Assembly: GCF_013817205.1 (NCBI RefSeq)
Contig: NZ_JACDDD010000001.1
Location: 1 to 64,000 of the forward strand
Origin: Polaromonas sp.
GTDB taxonomy: Bacteria > Pseudomonadota > Gammaproteobacteria > Burkholderiales > Burkholderiaceae_C
DNA length: 64,000 nucleotides
Reading direction: 5' to 3'
Shown here in pieces: positions 27,126 to 36,530 of the stretch (position 1 is the stretch's first letter; each line of letters opens with the position of its first letter). The notes beneath the pieces were generated by a model that worked only from the letters and a program-made list of their open reading frames with translations, searched no databases and was not told the origin of the DNA. The translations under genes were made by a program, and so were the position numbers.

Positions 27126-28303
27126 CTGAACTGGCGTTTGCCCCATCAAGTGAGTTGGGCCTGTGCCCGGATCGCCTGCAGCGTTTGCTGGATGTGTTGC
27201 GGGCCGACGTGGACTGCGGGCGCTTGCCCGGCGCGGTGGCGCTGGTCGCCCGGCACGGCCGCATCGCCCTGTTTGAAAGCCTTGGCCAGCTCAATCCGGC
27301 AGCCGGCACGCCCATGAACCGCGAGGCGATATTCCGCATCTATTCCATGACCAAACCGGTGGTTTCGGTGGCCGTCATGATGCTGATGGAGCAGGGAAAG
27401 TTGCTGCTCAGCGATCCAGTGTTCAAGCACCTGCCCGAATTTGCCGACCAGAAGGTGGCGGTGGAACGGGACGGCCAGGTCGTGCTGGAGGATGTGCAGC
27501 GCCCCGCCACCGTGCAGGACCTGCTGCGCCACACCGCCGGCCTGACCTATGAATTTCTCGGTACGACGGCAGTGCAGCGGCAGTATGCCGGGCAGCAGAT
27601 GGGCTCGCGCGAGCGCAGCAATGCGGAGTTTTCGCGCGTCCTGGCGGCCTTGCCGCTGATGCACCAGCCCGGCAGTGTCTGGGAATACAGCCGCGCCACC
27701 GACGTGCTGGGCCGGCTGGTCGAGGTCGTCAGCGGGCAGTCCCTCGGTGACTATTTGCGCGAAATCATTTTGATTCCGCTGGGCATGATTGACACCGGCT
27801 TTACCGTGGCCGAAAGCGCCCATCACCGGATTGCCGAGCCCTTTGCGCACGATCCCGACGGCGGCGTGCCGATGCGGGTGCTGGACGCCCGCCGCGCCAC
27901 TGCCATGGAAAGCGGGGGTGGCGGCCTGATGTCCACCGCAAGGGACTACGCCCGTTTCCTGCAGTTCATGCTCAATCGCGGCGAACTGCAAGGCGTGCGC
28001 CTGCTGGGGCCGCACACGGTGGACTTCATGACGGCCGATCATCTGGATGGCCTGCCGTCAACCGGCGACCTCTTACCACCCGGCCATGGCTTCGGGCTCG
28101 GGTTTGCAGTGCGCACGGCGACGGGCGTGTCACCGGTACCCGGCTCTGTCGGCCTCTACTACTGGGGCGGCATCGCGGGCACCACCTTTTTTGTCGATCC
28201 GGCGCAGCAGCTGTATGCGCTTCTGATGATCCAGGCGCCGAATCAGCGCGACCACTACCGGCCGCTGTTTCGCAGTCTTGTGTATGCTGCGCTTGTCGAC
28301 TGA
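27122..28303 (+). CDS. Beta-lactamase-family serine hydrolase
   Basis: Protein of 393 residues with the class C beta-lactamase / family VIII esterase fold. The nucleophile motif is SMTK (Ser75, Lys78), and Tyr189 in YSRA is the likely base. The third motif, usually KTG, appears as WGG in YYWGGIAGT, as in esterases rather than true beta-lactamases. No signal peptide, so cytoplasmic. The start ATGA overlaps the stop of the core MetE gene, which points to co-translation. Esterase or carboxypeptidase-like activity is expected; substrate unknown. Confidence 0.88.
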   Translation: MTELAFAPSSELGLCPDRLQRLLDVLRADVDCGRLPGAVALVARHGRIALFESLGQLNPAAGTPMNREAIFRIYSMTKPVVSVAVMMLMEQGKLLLSDPVFKHLPEFADQKVAVERDGQVVLEDVQRPATVQDLLRHTAGLTYEFLGTTAVQRQYAGQQMGSRERSNAEFSRVLAALPLMHQPGSVWEYSRATDVLGRLVEVVSGQSLGDYLREIILIPLGMIDTGFTVAESAHHRIAEPFAHDPDGGVPMRVLDARRATAMESGGGGLMSTARDYARFLQFMLNRGELQGVRLLGPHTVDFMTADHLDGLPSTGDLLPPGHGFGLGFAVRTATGVSPVPGSVGLYYWGGIAGTTFFVDPAQQLYALLMIQAPNQRDHYRPLFRSLVYAALVD

Positions 28304-28488
28304 CCCCACCCACCTCCAAGTCGGCGTGTAAAGCACAGGAAAAGCGGTTGTTAAGTTGGGCTCCGGTGCGCATTACTGCGCGCTTATGGTGGGTCTGCGC
28401 ATACCTTTACTTACGAATTTCACTCCGTCCTACATTGCCGTTGACACGGTCTTGGTACAAGGGAGGCTCACACAAAGGAGTACCCATC

Positions 28489-29235
28489 ATGGATACAAAC
28501 AATCAGATTTCCGCCACGCCGGGCAGCCAGCTCGGTTTTCCGCAGCGCATGCAACACAGCAAGGGGCTGGTCGCGATTGTGGCCGTGCTCGGTGTTACCG
28601 TGATGGCCCTGGCCGGCGTACTGGTGGTTAACCGCTCTAACGCACAGCCAGGCGGTACCGAGGCGATTGCCGTCGCGCCGACAACGACATCGAAAACCAG
28701 TACAAGCACAAGCACAGGCACAGGCACAAGTACCAGCACAAGCACCAAGCTTGCCAGCAATACGGCGGCACCTGCCCGACCTGCGGTGCAACAGCGCCCG
28801 GTCGAACAGCGTTACGCGGAACAGCGTCCGGTTGTCGTGGCCCAAGCACCGGCACCGGCACCGGCACCAAAACCAGTAGTCTGCGCCGATTGCGGCACCG
28901 TTGAAGCCGTGACGCCGATTGAGCGCCAGGGCCAGGTCAACGGCGTGGCTGTTGGCAATACCACCGTGGGTCTGGGCACCGTCGCCGGCGGAGTGATCGG
29001 CGGTCTGCTGGGCAGCCAGGTCGGCGGCGGCAACGGCAAGACAGCCATGACCGTGCTGGGCGCGGCAGGCGGCGCCTTTGCCGGCAACAAGATCGAGCAA
29101 AACATGAAGAAAGTCACTGTCTATCAGGTGCGCGTGCGCATGAACGATGGCTCGACCCGAAATGTCGAGGTGTCCAGCTCGGTAGCGGTCGGATCCAAGG
29201 TGATTGTTGAAGGCAATAACCTGCGCATGGCCTGA
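28489..29235 (+). CDS. Glycine-zipper (17 kDa antigen-like) envelope protein
   Basis: Protein of 248 residues with a hydrophobic segment at about 27-49 (membrane anchor or uncleaved signal). A low-complexity Ser/Thr/Gly run (about 65-87), Pro/Ala repeats (PAPAPAPKP) and CADC follow. A glycine-zipper 2TM domain (about 165-205, GTVAGGVIGGLLGSQVGGG) and a C-terminal small beta domain complete it. It belongs to the SlyB/17 kDa surface-antigen group that helps envelope integrity. ATG 28489 is placed by AAGGAG; upstream codons do not fit. Confidence 0.85.
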   Translation: MDTNNQISATPGSQLGFPQRMQHSKGLVAIVAVLGVTVMALAGVLVVNRSNAQPGGTEAIAVAPTTTSKTSTSTSTGTGTSTSTSTKLASNTAAPARPAVQQRPVEQRYAEQRPVVVAQAPAPAPAPKPVVCADCGTVEAVTPIERQGQVNGVAVGNTTVGLGTVAGGVIGGLLGSQVGGGNGKTAMTVLGAAGGAFAGNKIEQNMKKVTVYQVRVRMNDGSTRNVEVSSSVAVGSKVIVEGNNLRMA

Positions 29236-29259
29236 TCTTTCCTGCCGCAAGGCACCATG

Positions 29260-29293
29260 AAAAGGCGTGATGGCTTGCCGTCGCGCCATTTTT
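29260..29293 (+). terminator. Rho-independent terminator after the glycine-zipper gene
   Basis: GGCGTGATGG pairs with CCGTCGCGCC (two G-U pairs) around a CTTG loop. The stem has AAAA before and ATTTTT after it. It lies 25 bp beyond the stop codon. Confidence 0.7.
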
Positions 29294-29405
29294 CGTTTGG
29301 GTTACCCGCCGCCATGACGCGCGCGCGGCGAAGACTGTGCGAAGATTGTTGCTCTGCCCCCTTGTCCCGGTCTGCCGGCGGACCAGCAACCCAAGAAAGA
29401 AGCTT

Positions 29406-29687
29406 ATGAAGGCCATCTGGAACGGCGCGGTGATTGCGCAAAGTGACGATATCGTCACCATCGAAGGCAACCATTATTTTCCCGAGAGCGCGCTGAACCG
29501 CGATCACGTCACCTTCAGCAACCACCACACCATGTGTGCATGGAAAGGCCAGGCGAGTTATTACTCGTTGCTGGTCAACGGCGAGATGAATACCGACGCC
29601 GCCTGGTACTACCCCGACCCCAAGCCCGAGGCCGAAGAAATCAAGGGCCGCATTGCCTTCTGGAAGGGCGTGAAGATCGAAGCCTGA
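29406..29687 (+). CDS. DUF427 domain protein
   Basis: A 93-residue protein of the DUF427 family, a small beta fold. MKAIWNGAVIAQSDDIVTIEGNHYFPES, in part, and HHTMCAWKGQASYYSL are characteristic, with the Cys in the T(x)CxWKG motif. No enzymatic role is known to me. ATG 29406 follows AAGAAAG. The UspA gene begins 16 bp after its stop, so they may share a transcript. Confidence 0.85.
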   Translation: MKAIWNGAVIAQSDDIVTIEGNHYFPESALNRDHVTFSNHHTMCAWKGQASYYSLLVNGEMNTDAAWYYPDPKPEAEEIKGRIAFWKGVKIEA

Positions 29688-29703
29688 CTCAAGGAGTCTC
29701 ATC

Positions 29704-30141
29704 ATGTTCAAGCACATACTGTTGCCAGTCGATGGCTCGTCCACCTCACTGATGGCGGTCGAAAAAGCCAGGGGTCTGGCCCAGGCTTTCGGCAGCACCG
29801 TGACCTTGATCTACGTGATCGACCCGTATGCGTTCGGTGGGGGCGGTACCGACTTCGCCTACGGCCAGGCGCAGTACCTGGAGGCGGCGACCGCCGAGGC
29901 CAAGGGCGCGCTGGGTGACGCCACGCAGTCGCTTGAAGCGGCCGGTATCACGGTGACCGCCTCCATTATCGAGGGCCACGCGGTTTATCGCGGCATCCTG
30001 GAAACAGCCAACTCCGTCGGCGCGGACCTCATCGTGATGGGCTCGCATGGGCGCCGTGGTCTTGAAAAACTCGTGCTCGGCAGCGTGGCGGCGCAAGTGC
30101 TGGCGCATGCGCATTTGCCGATTCTGATTGTTCGGGACTGA
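29704..30141 (+). CDS. Universal stress protein, UspA family
   Basis: Single-domain UspA protein of 145 residues. MFKHILLPVDGS starts the first strand, and the ATP-binding type GSHGRRGLEKLVLGSVAAQVL is near the C-terminus, so it belongs to the nucleotide-binding branch. Role in stress survival is by family. The ribosome binding site AAGGAG precedes the ATG well. Confidence 0.92.
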   Translation: MFKHILLPVDGSSTSLMAVEKARGLAQAFGSTVTLIYVIDPYAFGGGGTDFAYGQAQYLEAATAEAKGALGDATQSLEAAGITVTASIIEGHAVYRGILETANSVGADLIVMGSHGRRGLEKLVLGSVAAQVLAHAHLPILIVRD

Positions 30142-30543
30142 GACCGCCGGTCCGGGGCCGGTTCATGCACAAAATCGGGCTACAGCCCTCGTCTGACGGG
30201 GACATGCAGCTATGGAATTCATAGCGATTTCTTTTCTTTTCAATGTTGTCGCCGACTTTATCCGGGAACCGTGTCTGCTGACTGCTTCAACGCCTCGTTG
30301 GGTTTGCAGTTCGCCAACAAGCCGGGGGGCTCGGCGGCAACTCACTTTCTTTTTGCGTCGCAAAGAAAAAAAGGACATCCCGCCGGGGCGACACCCGGCT
30401 TGCTGGCAAGCCACGGATCAAAGAGACAGAGAAGGCTTCGACAAGCTCAGCCCGAACGGTGGTAATCCACGCAAATGGGCCCGGACCGGGCCAGCCCCGG
30501 ACTTTATTCGGGGTCCGGGACGATCGCATGGTCAATCAGGGCC
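30142..30543. other. Intergenic region made of repeats A, C and D
   Basis: No gene is supported. A family A copy on the minus strand lies at 30170-30231. A family C copy lies at about 30325-30410 (CTTTCTTTTTGCGTCGCAAA, then GCCGGGGCGACACCCGG and TTGCTGGCAAG). A short element GCTTCGACAAGCTCAGCCCG at 30437-30463 resembles a repeat I have seen in many beta- and alphaproteobacteria. Open frames here are repeat-derived. Confidence 0.65.
30170..30231 (-). repeat. Dispersed repeat family A, intergenic copy
   Basis: On the minus strand it reads GAAATCGCTATGAATTCCAT, AGCTGCATGTCCCCGTCAGA and CGAGGGCTGTAGCCCGATTTT. The ATAGCT core, the GGGCT block and the T-rich end match the other copies. Confidence 0.65.
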
Positions 30544-32238
30544 TCAGATTTTCTCCGCCTCCTGCAAACTCCGCCACATCACCTTTCCGGACCCGCTCTT
30601 GGGCAGGGCCTCAACAAACTGCACGACTCGTGGATATTTGTAGGCCGCCATGTTGTCGCGGCACCAGCCGATGATGTCTTCCTCGGAGGTAGCACCTTTG
30701 GCGGCCGGGCGCAGCACGACCACCGCCTTGACGGTTTCGCCGCGATAGGCGTCGCGGGTCGAGATGATGCAAGCCTCCTGGATGGCCGGGTGTTTGAACA
30801 TCAGCGCCTCAACCTCGGCAGGCCAGACCTTGAAGCCGGACGCATTGATCATGCGTTTGAGCCGGTCGGTGATGAAAAAGTAGCCGTCCTCGTCAACCCG
30901 CCCGAGATCACCCGAGCGGAAGAAACGCTTGCCGTCGATGTCGATGAAGGCCGCAGCAGTGGCTTCGGGGCGTTTCCAGTAGCCGGAAAAGTTCTGCGGC
31001 CCGCACATGATGATCTCGCCCTGTTCGCCCTGCGGCATTTCTTCAAGCGTCAAGGGGTCGATCACCCGCGCATCCACGCCAACAAAAGGCACGCCCAGGC
31101 ACTGCTGCTTGGTCGCGTCGGGCGGGTTGCTGTGCGAAGGCGCGGCTGTTTCGGTCAGGCCGTAACCTTCAGCAAAACGCAGGCCGTACTGCTCCCACAG
31201 GCGCTGGGCCACAGCCTGCGGCATGGCCGCGCCGCCACCGCCGATATAAACCAGACCACTCAGGTCGAAGCTCGCGAAGTTCGGGCTGGCCAGCAGGTCG
31301 ATGACCATGGTCGGGATATTGGTCCAATGCGTCACACGCCACTTCGAGATCAGCCGCCCGGCCAGCTCGCGGTCCCAGCGAGGCATCACCACCAAGGTCG
31401 CGCCGCCATAAATCGACGCATGCATGACAGACACCATGCCGGTGATGTGGAACATGGGAACCACCGACAGCACCACGTTTTCAAATGTGCTGTTGCCCCA
31501 CAAACTGCTCGCGACCGCGTTGTGCATGATGCTCGCGTGGGTGTGCATGCAGCCTTTGGGCAAGCCTGTGGTGCCGCTGGTGTAGGGCAGCACCGCCAGA
31601 TCCTGCGGCATGGCCGTGCCGGCAGGCAGCGTGGTGCGGTCGCCGCGCAGGGCGTGGTCCCAGTCCATGACCGCGCCGCCGTCCAGGACCGGCAGGGCAT
31701 GACGCGTCGTCAGCCATTCCTCCCACGCCGGGGGCAGGGTCTCGGCGCCGTCGGCCTGCAGGTCGAAGGCGTCGCTGTAATGCGAAACAATCATGTGCTG
31801 CAGCCGCTCGGGTGGTGCCAACTCCGCATTGGCACGGGCCAGTTCGGGTGCCAAGTCGGCCGCGATGATGGCGACTTTGGCGTCCGGGTCGGTGATGTAG
31901 TGCTTGAGTTCCTCGGCCCGGTTCATCGGGTTGACCGGGACCACAACTGCATCGGCGCGCAGGATGGCAAAGTGGGCGATCACCCACTGCGGGCAGTTTT
32001 GCATATCCAGCACCACGCGATCACCCTTTTTAACCCCCAACGCATGCAGGGTCGCGGCCAGGCGTTCGGCCTTGTCCAGCACTTCCGCATAGGTGAACAC
32101 ACGGCCAAAAAACACCAGCGCAGCCTTGTCGGGGAAACGCAGAGTGCTGACGGCCAGGTTGTGCCACAGCGAAGTGGCAGGCGAGGTGATGGCGTGGGGC
32201 AGGCGTTTCGGCCAGAACTTGAAATGGGCGCGGTCCAT
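30544..32238 (-). CDS. Long/medium-chain fatty-acid CoA ligase
   Basis: AMP-dependent ligase of 564 residues that activates fatty acids to acyl-CoA. The P-loop PYTSGTTGLPKGCMHTH, YGLTETAAPSH, the hinge FFITDRLKRMINASGFKVWP and the C-terminal Lys in SGSGKVMWR are present. The order and length match FadD-type enzymes used for long-chain or alkane-derived acids in this group. The start at 32238 follows AAGGAGACCTC; an ATG 18 bases upstream is also open but has no such site. Confidence 0.9.
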   Translation of the reverse strand: MDRAHFKFWPKRLPHAITSPATSLWHNLAVSTLRFPDKAALVFFGRVFTYAEVLDKAERLAATLHALGVKKGDRVVLDMQNCPQWVIAHFAILRADAVVVPVNPMNRAEELKHYITDPDAKVAIIAADLAPELARANAELAPPERLQHMIVSHYSDAFDLQADGAETLPPAWEEWLTTRHALPVLDGGAVMDWDHALRGDRTTLPAGTAMPQDLAVLPYTSGTTGLPKGCMHTHASIMHNAVASSLWGNSTFENVVLSVVPMFHITGMVSVMHASIYGGATLVVMPRWDRELAGRLISKWRVTHWTNIPTMVIDLLASPNFASFDLSGLVYIGGGGAAMPQAVAQRLWEQYGLRFAEGYGLTETAAPSHSNPPDATKQQCLGVPFVGVDARVIDPLTLEEMPQGEQGEIIMCGPQNFSGYWKRPEATAAAFIDIDGKRFFRSGDLGRVDEDGYFFITDRLKRMINASGFKVWPAEVEALMFKHPAIQEACIISTRDAYRGETVKAVVVLRPAAKGATSEEDIIGWCRDNMAAYKYPRVVQFVEALPKSGSGKVMWRSLQEAEKI

Positions 32239-32360
32239 GAGGTCTCCTTGATGCAAGCCTAACGTGCCCGGGGCAGCAGGGCATCGGGAAAGACGATAGA
32301 GCCGTCACATTCGCGACGCTGATTATGATGAGAGCATTTTTCAACACCACGGAGACCTGT

Positions 32361-33335
32361 ATGTTCGCTCCCCGCTTCCATGCCCGACACCTTCTCGCAG
32401 CGCTTCTGGTCGCCACCAGCTCTGCGGCGATGGCCGCCTTCCCCGAAAAACCGATACGCCTGGTGATTGGTTTTCCGGCAGGCGGTCCGCTGGACCAGCA
32501 CGCCCGCCTTCTGACTGAGCGCCTGCAGGCGGTGCTTGGCCAGCCCATTGTCATCGACTACAAGTCGGGCGCCGGCGGCACGGTGGGCGCGCAGGATGTC
32601 ATGAAGGCCGCGCCAGACGGCTACACGCTGATGTTGGCCAACACCGGTGTGATGGTCATCAACCCGGCGCTGTACACCAAGCTGCCCTACAGCACGCTGA
32701 AAGACTTCACGCCGATTGCGCGCACCGCCATGCAGCCTCTGGCCCTGCTGGTCAACCCCAAGGTGCCGGTGACCAGCCTCAAGGAGTTTGTGGACTATGC
32801 CAAGGCGCGGCCCGGTCAGATCAACTACGGCTCGGCTGGCAATGGCGGCATCAGCCATCTGGTGCCCGAAATGTTCAAGAACGCTGCCGGGCTGTTCATG
32901 GTGCACATTCCCTACCGGGGCAGCGCACCGGCCTTCGCCGACCTGATGGGTGGGCAGGTGCAGTTCATGGGCGAGTCGATCCCGCAGGCGGCGAACTATC
33001 ACAAGCAGGGCAAGGTGCGCGCGCTGGCGGTGACCAGCAAGGAGCGCAACCCTGCACTGCCCGACATTCCGACCGTCATCGAGTCGGGCTTCAAGGGCTT
33101 CGAGGTCGTCGGGTTCTATGGTTTTCTGGCACCCGCCGGCTTGCCAAAAGACGTGACCGCAAAACTCAGCGATGCCTTCAGACAGGTCATGACCAGCCCC
33201 GACATCCGCAGCCGCATGGTGACCCAGGGCGCAGATCCGGCCTTTCTGGGCAGCGAGGAGTTTGCAAGTTTCCTCGCTGCAGAAATGCCGCGCTGGGCGC
33301 AAGCGGTCAAGGCATCCGGGGCCAAGCTGGACTGA
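32361..33335 (+). CDS. Bug-family (tripartite tricarboxylate transporter) solute-binding protein
   Basis: Periplasmic binding protein of 324 residues. The signal peptide ends near AAMAAFPEKP. The family signatures are PIRLVIGFPAGGPLDQHAR, NKSGAGGTVGAQ (here YKSGAGGTVGAQ) and INYGSAGNGGISHL. Such proteins are very numerous in Comamonadaceae and bind carboxylates for TctAB-like permeases; no permease is adjacent. ATG 32361 follows CACGGAGACC. Confidence 0.92.
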   Translation: MFAPRFHARHLLAALLVATSSAAMAAFPEKPIRLVIGFPAGGPLDQHARLLTERLQAVLGQPIVIDYKSGAGGTVGAQDVMKAAPDGYTLMLANTGVMVINPALYTKLPYSTLKDFTPIARTAMQPLALLVNPKVPVTSLKEFVDYAKARPGQINYGSAGNGGISHLVPEMFKNAAGLFMVHIPYRGSAPAFADLMGGQVQFMGESIPQAANYHKQGKVRALAVTSKERNPALPDIPTVIESGFKGFEVVGFYGFLAPAGLPKDVTAKLSDAFRQVMTSPDIRSRMVTQGADPAFLGSEEFASFLAAEMPRWAQAVKASGAKLD

Positions 33336-33590
33336 CGCACCGGCCCCGATGCGCGTATGCGACGAGATCACCTCTGCTTTTGACCCCGAGCACTCAATAG
33401 TTACGGTGTCTCTCGATCCGAGAAAACACGTAGTCACACAAGCCGGCCTCTGCTACTATTTATTACATACAACTCCTCTTTGCCATCGGTCCGACCGCAT
33501 TCCGGCTGGCCGGGTAAGCGGTGAGTCCGCTGAACTGCCGCGCTTGTCAGCGTGTCAATCGGTAGGTGACCATTTGCGTGGAGGCTTGTG

Positions 33591-36530
33591 ATGGCGGACA
33601 ACTCGATTTCAGACAGTGTCAACGAAAAACACGCAGCGTCGGAAGGTGTCGCCGAGTTCCGGCGTCAGGAAATCCTGCTCAAGACCGGCGCCCTGCAGGA
33701 CGCCATCTTCAACAGCGCCAATTTCTCCAGCATTGCGACCGATGAAAAAGGCGTAATCCAGATCTTCAACGTCGGCGCCGAGCGCATGCTCGGATATGTC
33801 GCGTTGGATGTCGTCAACCAGGTCACGCCAGCCGACATCTCCGACCCGCGCGAACTTGTAGCTCGGGCAGAAGCCCTGAGTCTGGAACTCGGCACGCCGA
33901 TCACGCCGGGTTTCGAGGCGCTGGTGTTCAAGGCCTCACGCGGCATTGAAGACATTTACGAGCTGACCTACATCCGCAAGGACGGCAGCCGCTTTCCGGC
34001 CATTGTCTCGGTCACCGCCTTGCGCGATGACCAGCAGACCATCATCGGCTACCTGCTGATCGGCACCGACAATACGGCCCGCAAACAGGCAGAAGTAGCC
34101 CTGCGCGAGGCGGGCGCGCTGCAAAACGCGATTTTCAACAGCGCCAACTTCTCCAGCATCGCCACCGATGAAAAGGGCGTGATCCAGATTTTCAACGTGG
34201 GCGCCGAGCGCATGCTCGGTTACGCAGCCACCGATGTGCTGAACAAGATCACCCCCGCCGACATTTCCGACCCGCAGGAAGTCATTGCACGTGCTCAAAA
34301 CCTGAGTCTGGAGCTCGGCACACCGATCACACCGGGCTTTGAGGCGCTGGTCTTCAAGGCCTCACGCGGTATTGAAGACATTTACGAGCTGACCTACATC
34401 CGCAAAGACGGCAGCCGCTTTCCGGCCATCGTGTCTGTGACAGCGCTGCGAGATGCGCAGGAGGGCATCATCGGCTACCTGCTGATCGGCACCGACAACA
34501 CCGCCCGCAAGGAAGTCGAGGCAGCCCAAGAACTGCTGGACCAGCGCCTGCGCGATCAACAGTTCTACACCCGTTCGCTGCTCGAATCCAACATCGATGC
34601 GCTGATGATGACCGATCCACAGGGATTCATCTCCGACGTCAACCAGCAGATGATGACGCTGACCGGCAGGACGCGCGACGAGTTGATCGGTGCACATTGC
34701 AAGAACTTCTTTACTGATCCGGCGCGGGCCGAAGCGGCTATCAAGCGCGTGCTCACCGAAAACAAGGTCAGCAACTACGAGCTCACGGTGCGCGCCCAGA
34801 ATGGTGAGGAAACCGTGGTCTCTTACAACGCCGCCACCTTCCAGGACCGCGACCGCAAACTGCAAGGCGTGTTTGCCGCCGCGCGTGACGTGACCGAGCG
34901 CAAACGTTTTGAGCGCGCCCTGCAGGAGAAAAACCTCGAACTTGAACACGCCAGCAGCATGAAGTCCGAGTTTCTGGCCATCATGTCGCATGAGCTGCGC
35001 ACGCCGCTGAACGCCATCATTGGTTTTTCTGAAGCACTCAAGGACGGTCTCATGGGCGAGATGAGCGCCACGCAACAGGAATACATTGGAGACATCTTCA
35101 CCAGCGGCCAGCACCTGTTGTCATTGATCAACGATATCCTGGATTTGTCCAAGGTTGAGGCCGGCATGATGTCACTGGACCTGGAGGCGTTGGATATGCA
35201 CCGCCTGCTGGCGGGCAGCCTGTCCATCGTGAAGGAAAAAGCGCTGAGTCAGCGCATCACCCTGGAACTGGAAACCACCGACGGCCTGGGCCAGCCGCTG
35301 CTGGACATGCGCAAGACCAAGCAGATCGTTTACAACCTGCTGGCCAATGCGGTCAAGTTCAGCCCCCGCGGCGCACGTGTGACGCTCAGTGCGCGGCGCG
35401 TTCCGCGCCATAGCGCGGGGCTGTTGTCCGGCGCCTGGCCGGTACACAGCTTCCCGCTGGCAGACAGCGAGTTCGCGGAGTTCGTGGAAATCGCCGTTAG
35501 TGACAGCGGCATCGGTATCTCCCGGCCCAACATGGGAAAGCTGTTCCAGCCCTTCAGCCAGATCGACAGCAGTCTGGCCCGCAAGTTCGAAGGCACAGGC
35601 CTGGGACTGGCCATGGTCAAACAGCTGGCCGAGCTGCATGGCGGTACTGTTGCGGTGGCCAGCGCTGAAGGTGAAGGCGCGCGTTTTGCTGTCTGGTTGC
35701 CGCTGCGCACTGACGTGCCGGCAGATACCGACCCGGTACTGCCCAACCTGGCGGCGCCCGCCTCCGACACCCAGCGCACGGCACTGGTGATCGAGGACAA
35801 CGACCAGGCGGCCGACCTGGTGCGGCTGCTGCTCGAAGCTGAAGGATTCACCGTGGTGCGCGCCGCGAGTGCTGAAGAAGCCCTGCTGCTGGCACCGCAG
35901 TACACGCTGAGCCTGATCACCCTGGACATCGAGTTGCCGGGCATCAACGGCTGGGAGTTTCTGGCCCGCGTGCGCGACAGCGGCAAGCTGGCCCACGTGC
36001 CGGTGGTTATCATTTCGGGCATGGCCGGCAAGCTAGGCCTGACGCGCGGGGCGGCGGCGGTGCTGCAAAAACCCATCAGCCGTGCGCAGCTCAAGATGTC
36101 TCTGGCCAGTCTGGGCCTGCACCCGGTGGCTGAGCAGACCTGGACCGTGCTGGTGGTAGATGACGATCCCAAGGCCGTGGAAGTGATTGCGGCTTTCCTG
36201 CCCAGCCCGTCGTATGCCGTCGTGCGCGCCTACGGCGGGGCCGAGGCCATCACTCTGGCCCAGAGGCTGAGGCCGGACCTGATTTTTCTCGACCTGATGA
36301 TGCCCGAGGTCAGCGGCTTCGATGTGGTCGAGGCGCTGCATCGCAACAGCGAAACCGCTCGCATCCCGATCCTGGTGGTCACGGCTAAACAGATCACGGA
36401 CGGGGATCGCAAAACCTTGAACAAAGACCACGGCAATGTCGTTCACATTGTTGAGAAAGCCGGCTTGAACCAGGCGCACTTTCTCGACGAAGTCAGGCGG
36501 GCGCTGCCGCAACTGCAAAAGGGAAAGTGA
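33591..36530 (+). CDS. Three-PAS hybrid histidine kinase with two receivers and a tandem PAS duplication
   Basis: Soluble kinase of 979 residues. PAS 1 (about 30-170) and PAS 2 (about 172-312) are near-identical copies with a period of 142 residues, sharing NSANFSSIATDEKGVIQIFN. PAS 3 (about 318-440) is different. His[12 protein letters not shown] (His about 467) and HATPase (GTGLGLAMVKQL) follow, then receivers at about 728-845 (VIEDNDQ, TLDIELPG, LQKP) and 853-972 (VVDDDPK, FLDLMMP). No TM segment. The ATG 33591 is chosen with GGAGG upstream; the GTG at 33588 is possible. TGATG overlap couples it to the next receiver gene. Confidence 0.92.
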   Translation: MADNSISDSVNEKHAASEGVAEFRRQEILLKTGALQDAIFNSANFSSIATDEKGVIQIFNVGAERMLGYVALDVVNQVTPADISDPRELVARAEALSLELGTPITPGFEALVFKASRGIEDIYELTYIRKDGSRFPAIVSVTALRDDQQTIIGYLLIGTDNTARKQAEVALREAGALQNAIFNSANFSSIATDEKGVIQIFNVGAERMLGYAATDVLNKITPADISDPQEVIARAQNLSLELGTPITPGFEALVFKASRGIEDIYELTYIRKDGSRFPAIVSVTALRDAQEGIIGYLLIGTDNTARKEVEAAQELLDQRLRDQQFYTRSLLESNIDALMMTDPQGFISDVNQQMMTLTGRTRDELIGAHCKNFFTDPARAEAAIKRVLTENKVSNYELTVRAQNGEETVVSYNAATFQDRDRKLQGVFAAARDVTERKRFERALQEKNLELEHASSMKSEFLAIMSHELRTPLNAIIGFSEALKDGLMGEMSATQQEYIGDIFTSGQHLLSLINDILDLSKVEAGMMSLDLEALDMHRLLAGSLSIVKEKALSQRITLELETTDGLGQPLLDMRKTKQIVYNLLANAVKFSPRGARVTLSARRVPRHSAGLLSGAWPVHSFPLADSEFAEFVEIAVSDSGIGISRPNMGKLFQPFSQIDSSLARKFEGTGLGLAMVKQLAELHGGTVAVASAEGEGARFAVWLPLRTDVPADTDPVLPNLAAPASDTQRTALVIEDNDQAADLVRLLLEAEGFTVVRAASAEEALLLAPQYTLSLITLDIELPGINGWEFLARVRDSGKLAHVPVVIISGMAGKLGLTRGAAAVLQKPISRAQLKMSLASLGLHPVAEQTWTVLVVDDDPKAVEVIAAFLPSPSYAVVRAYGGAEAITLAQRLRPDLIFLDLMMPEVSGFDVVEALHRNSETARIPILVVTAKQITDGDRKTLNKDHGNVVHIVEKAGLNQAHFLDEVRRALPQLQKGK

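Noticed and set aside
28674-28760. Possible short tandem array (ACAAGCACAGGCACA-like)
   Set aside because: It is low-complexity coding sequence for the Ser/Thr/Gly run of the glycine-zipper protein, not a CRISPR or regulatory array.
30212-30643. 143-codon frame after the UspA gene
   Set aside because: Runs through repeats A, C and D and into the antisense of the CoA ligase.
30475-32262. 595-codon plus-strand frame
   Set aside because: Antisense shadow of the fatty-acid CoA ligase, whose motifs are intact.
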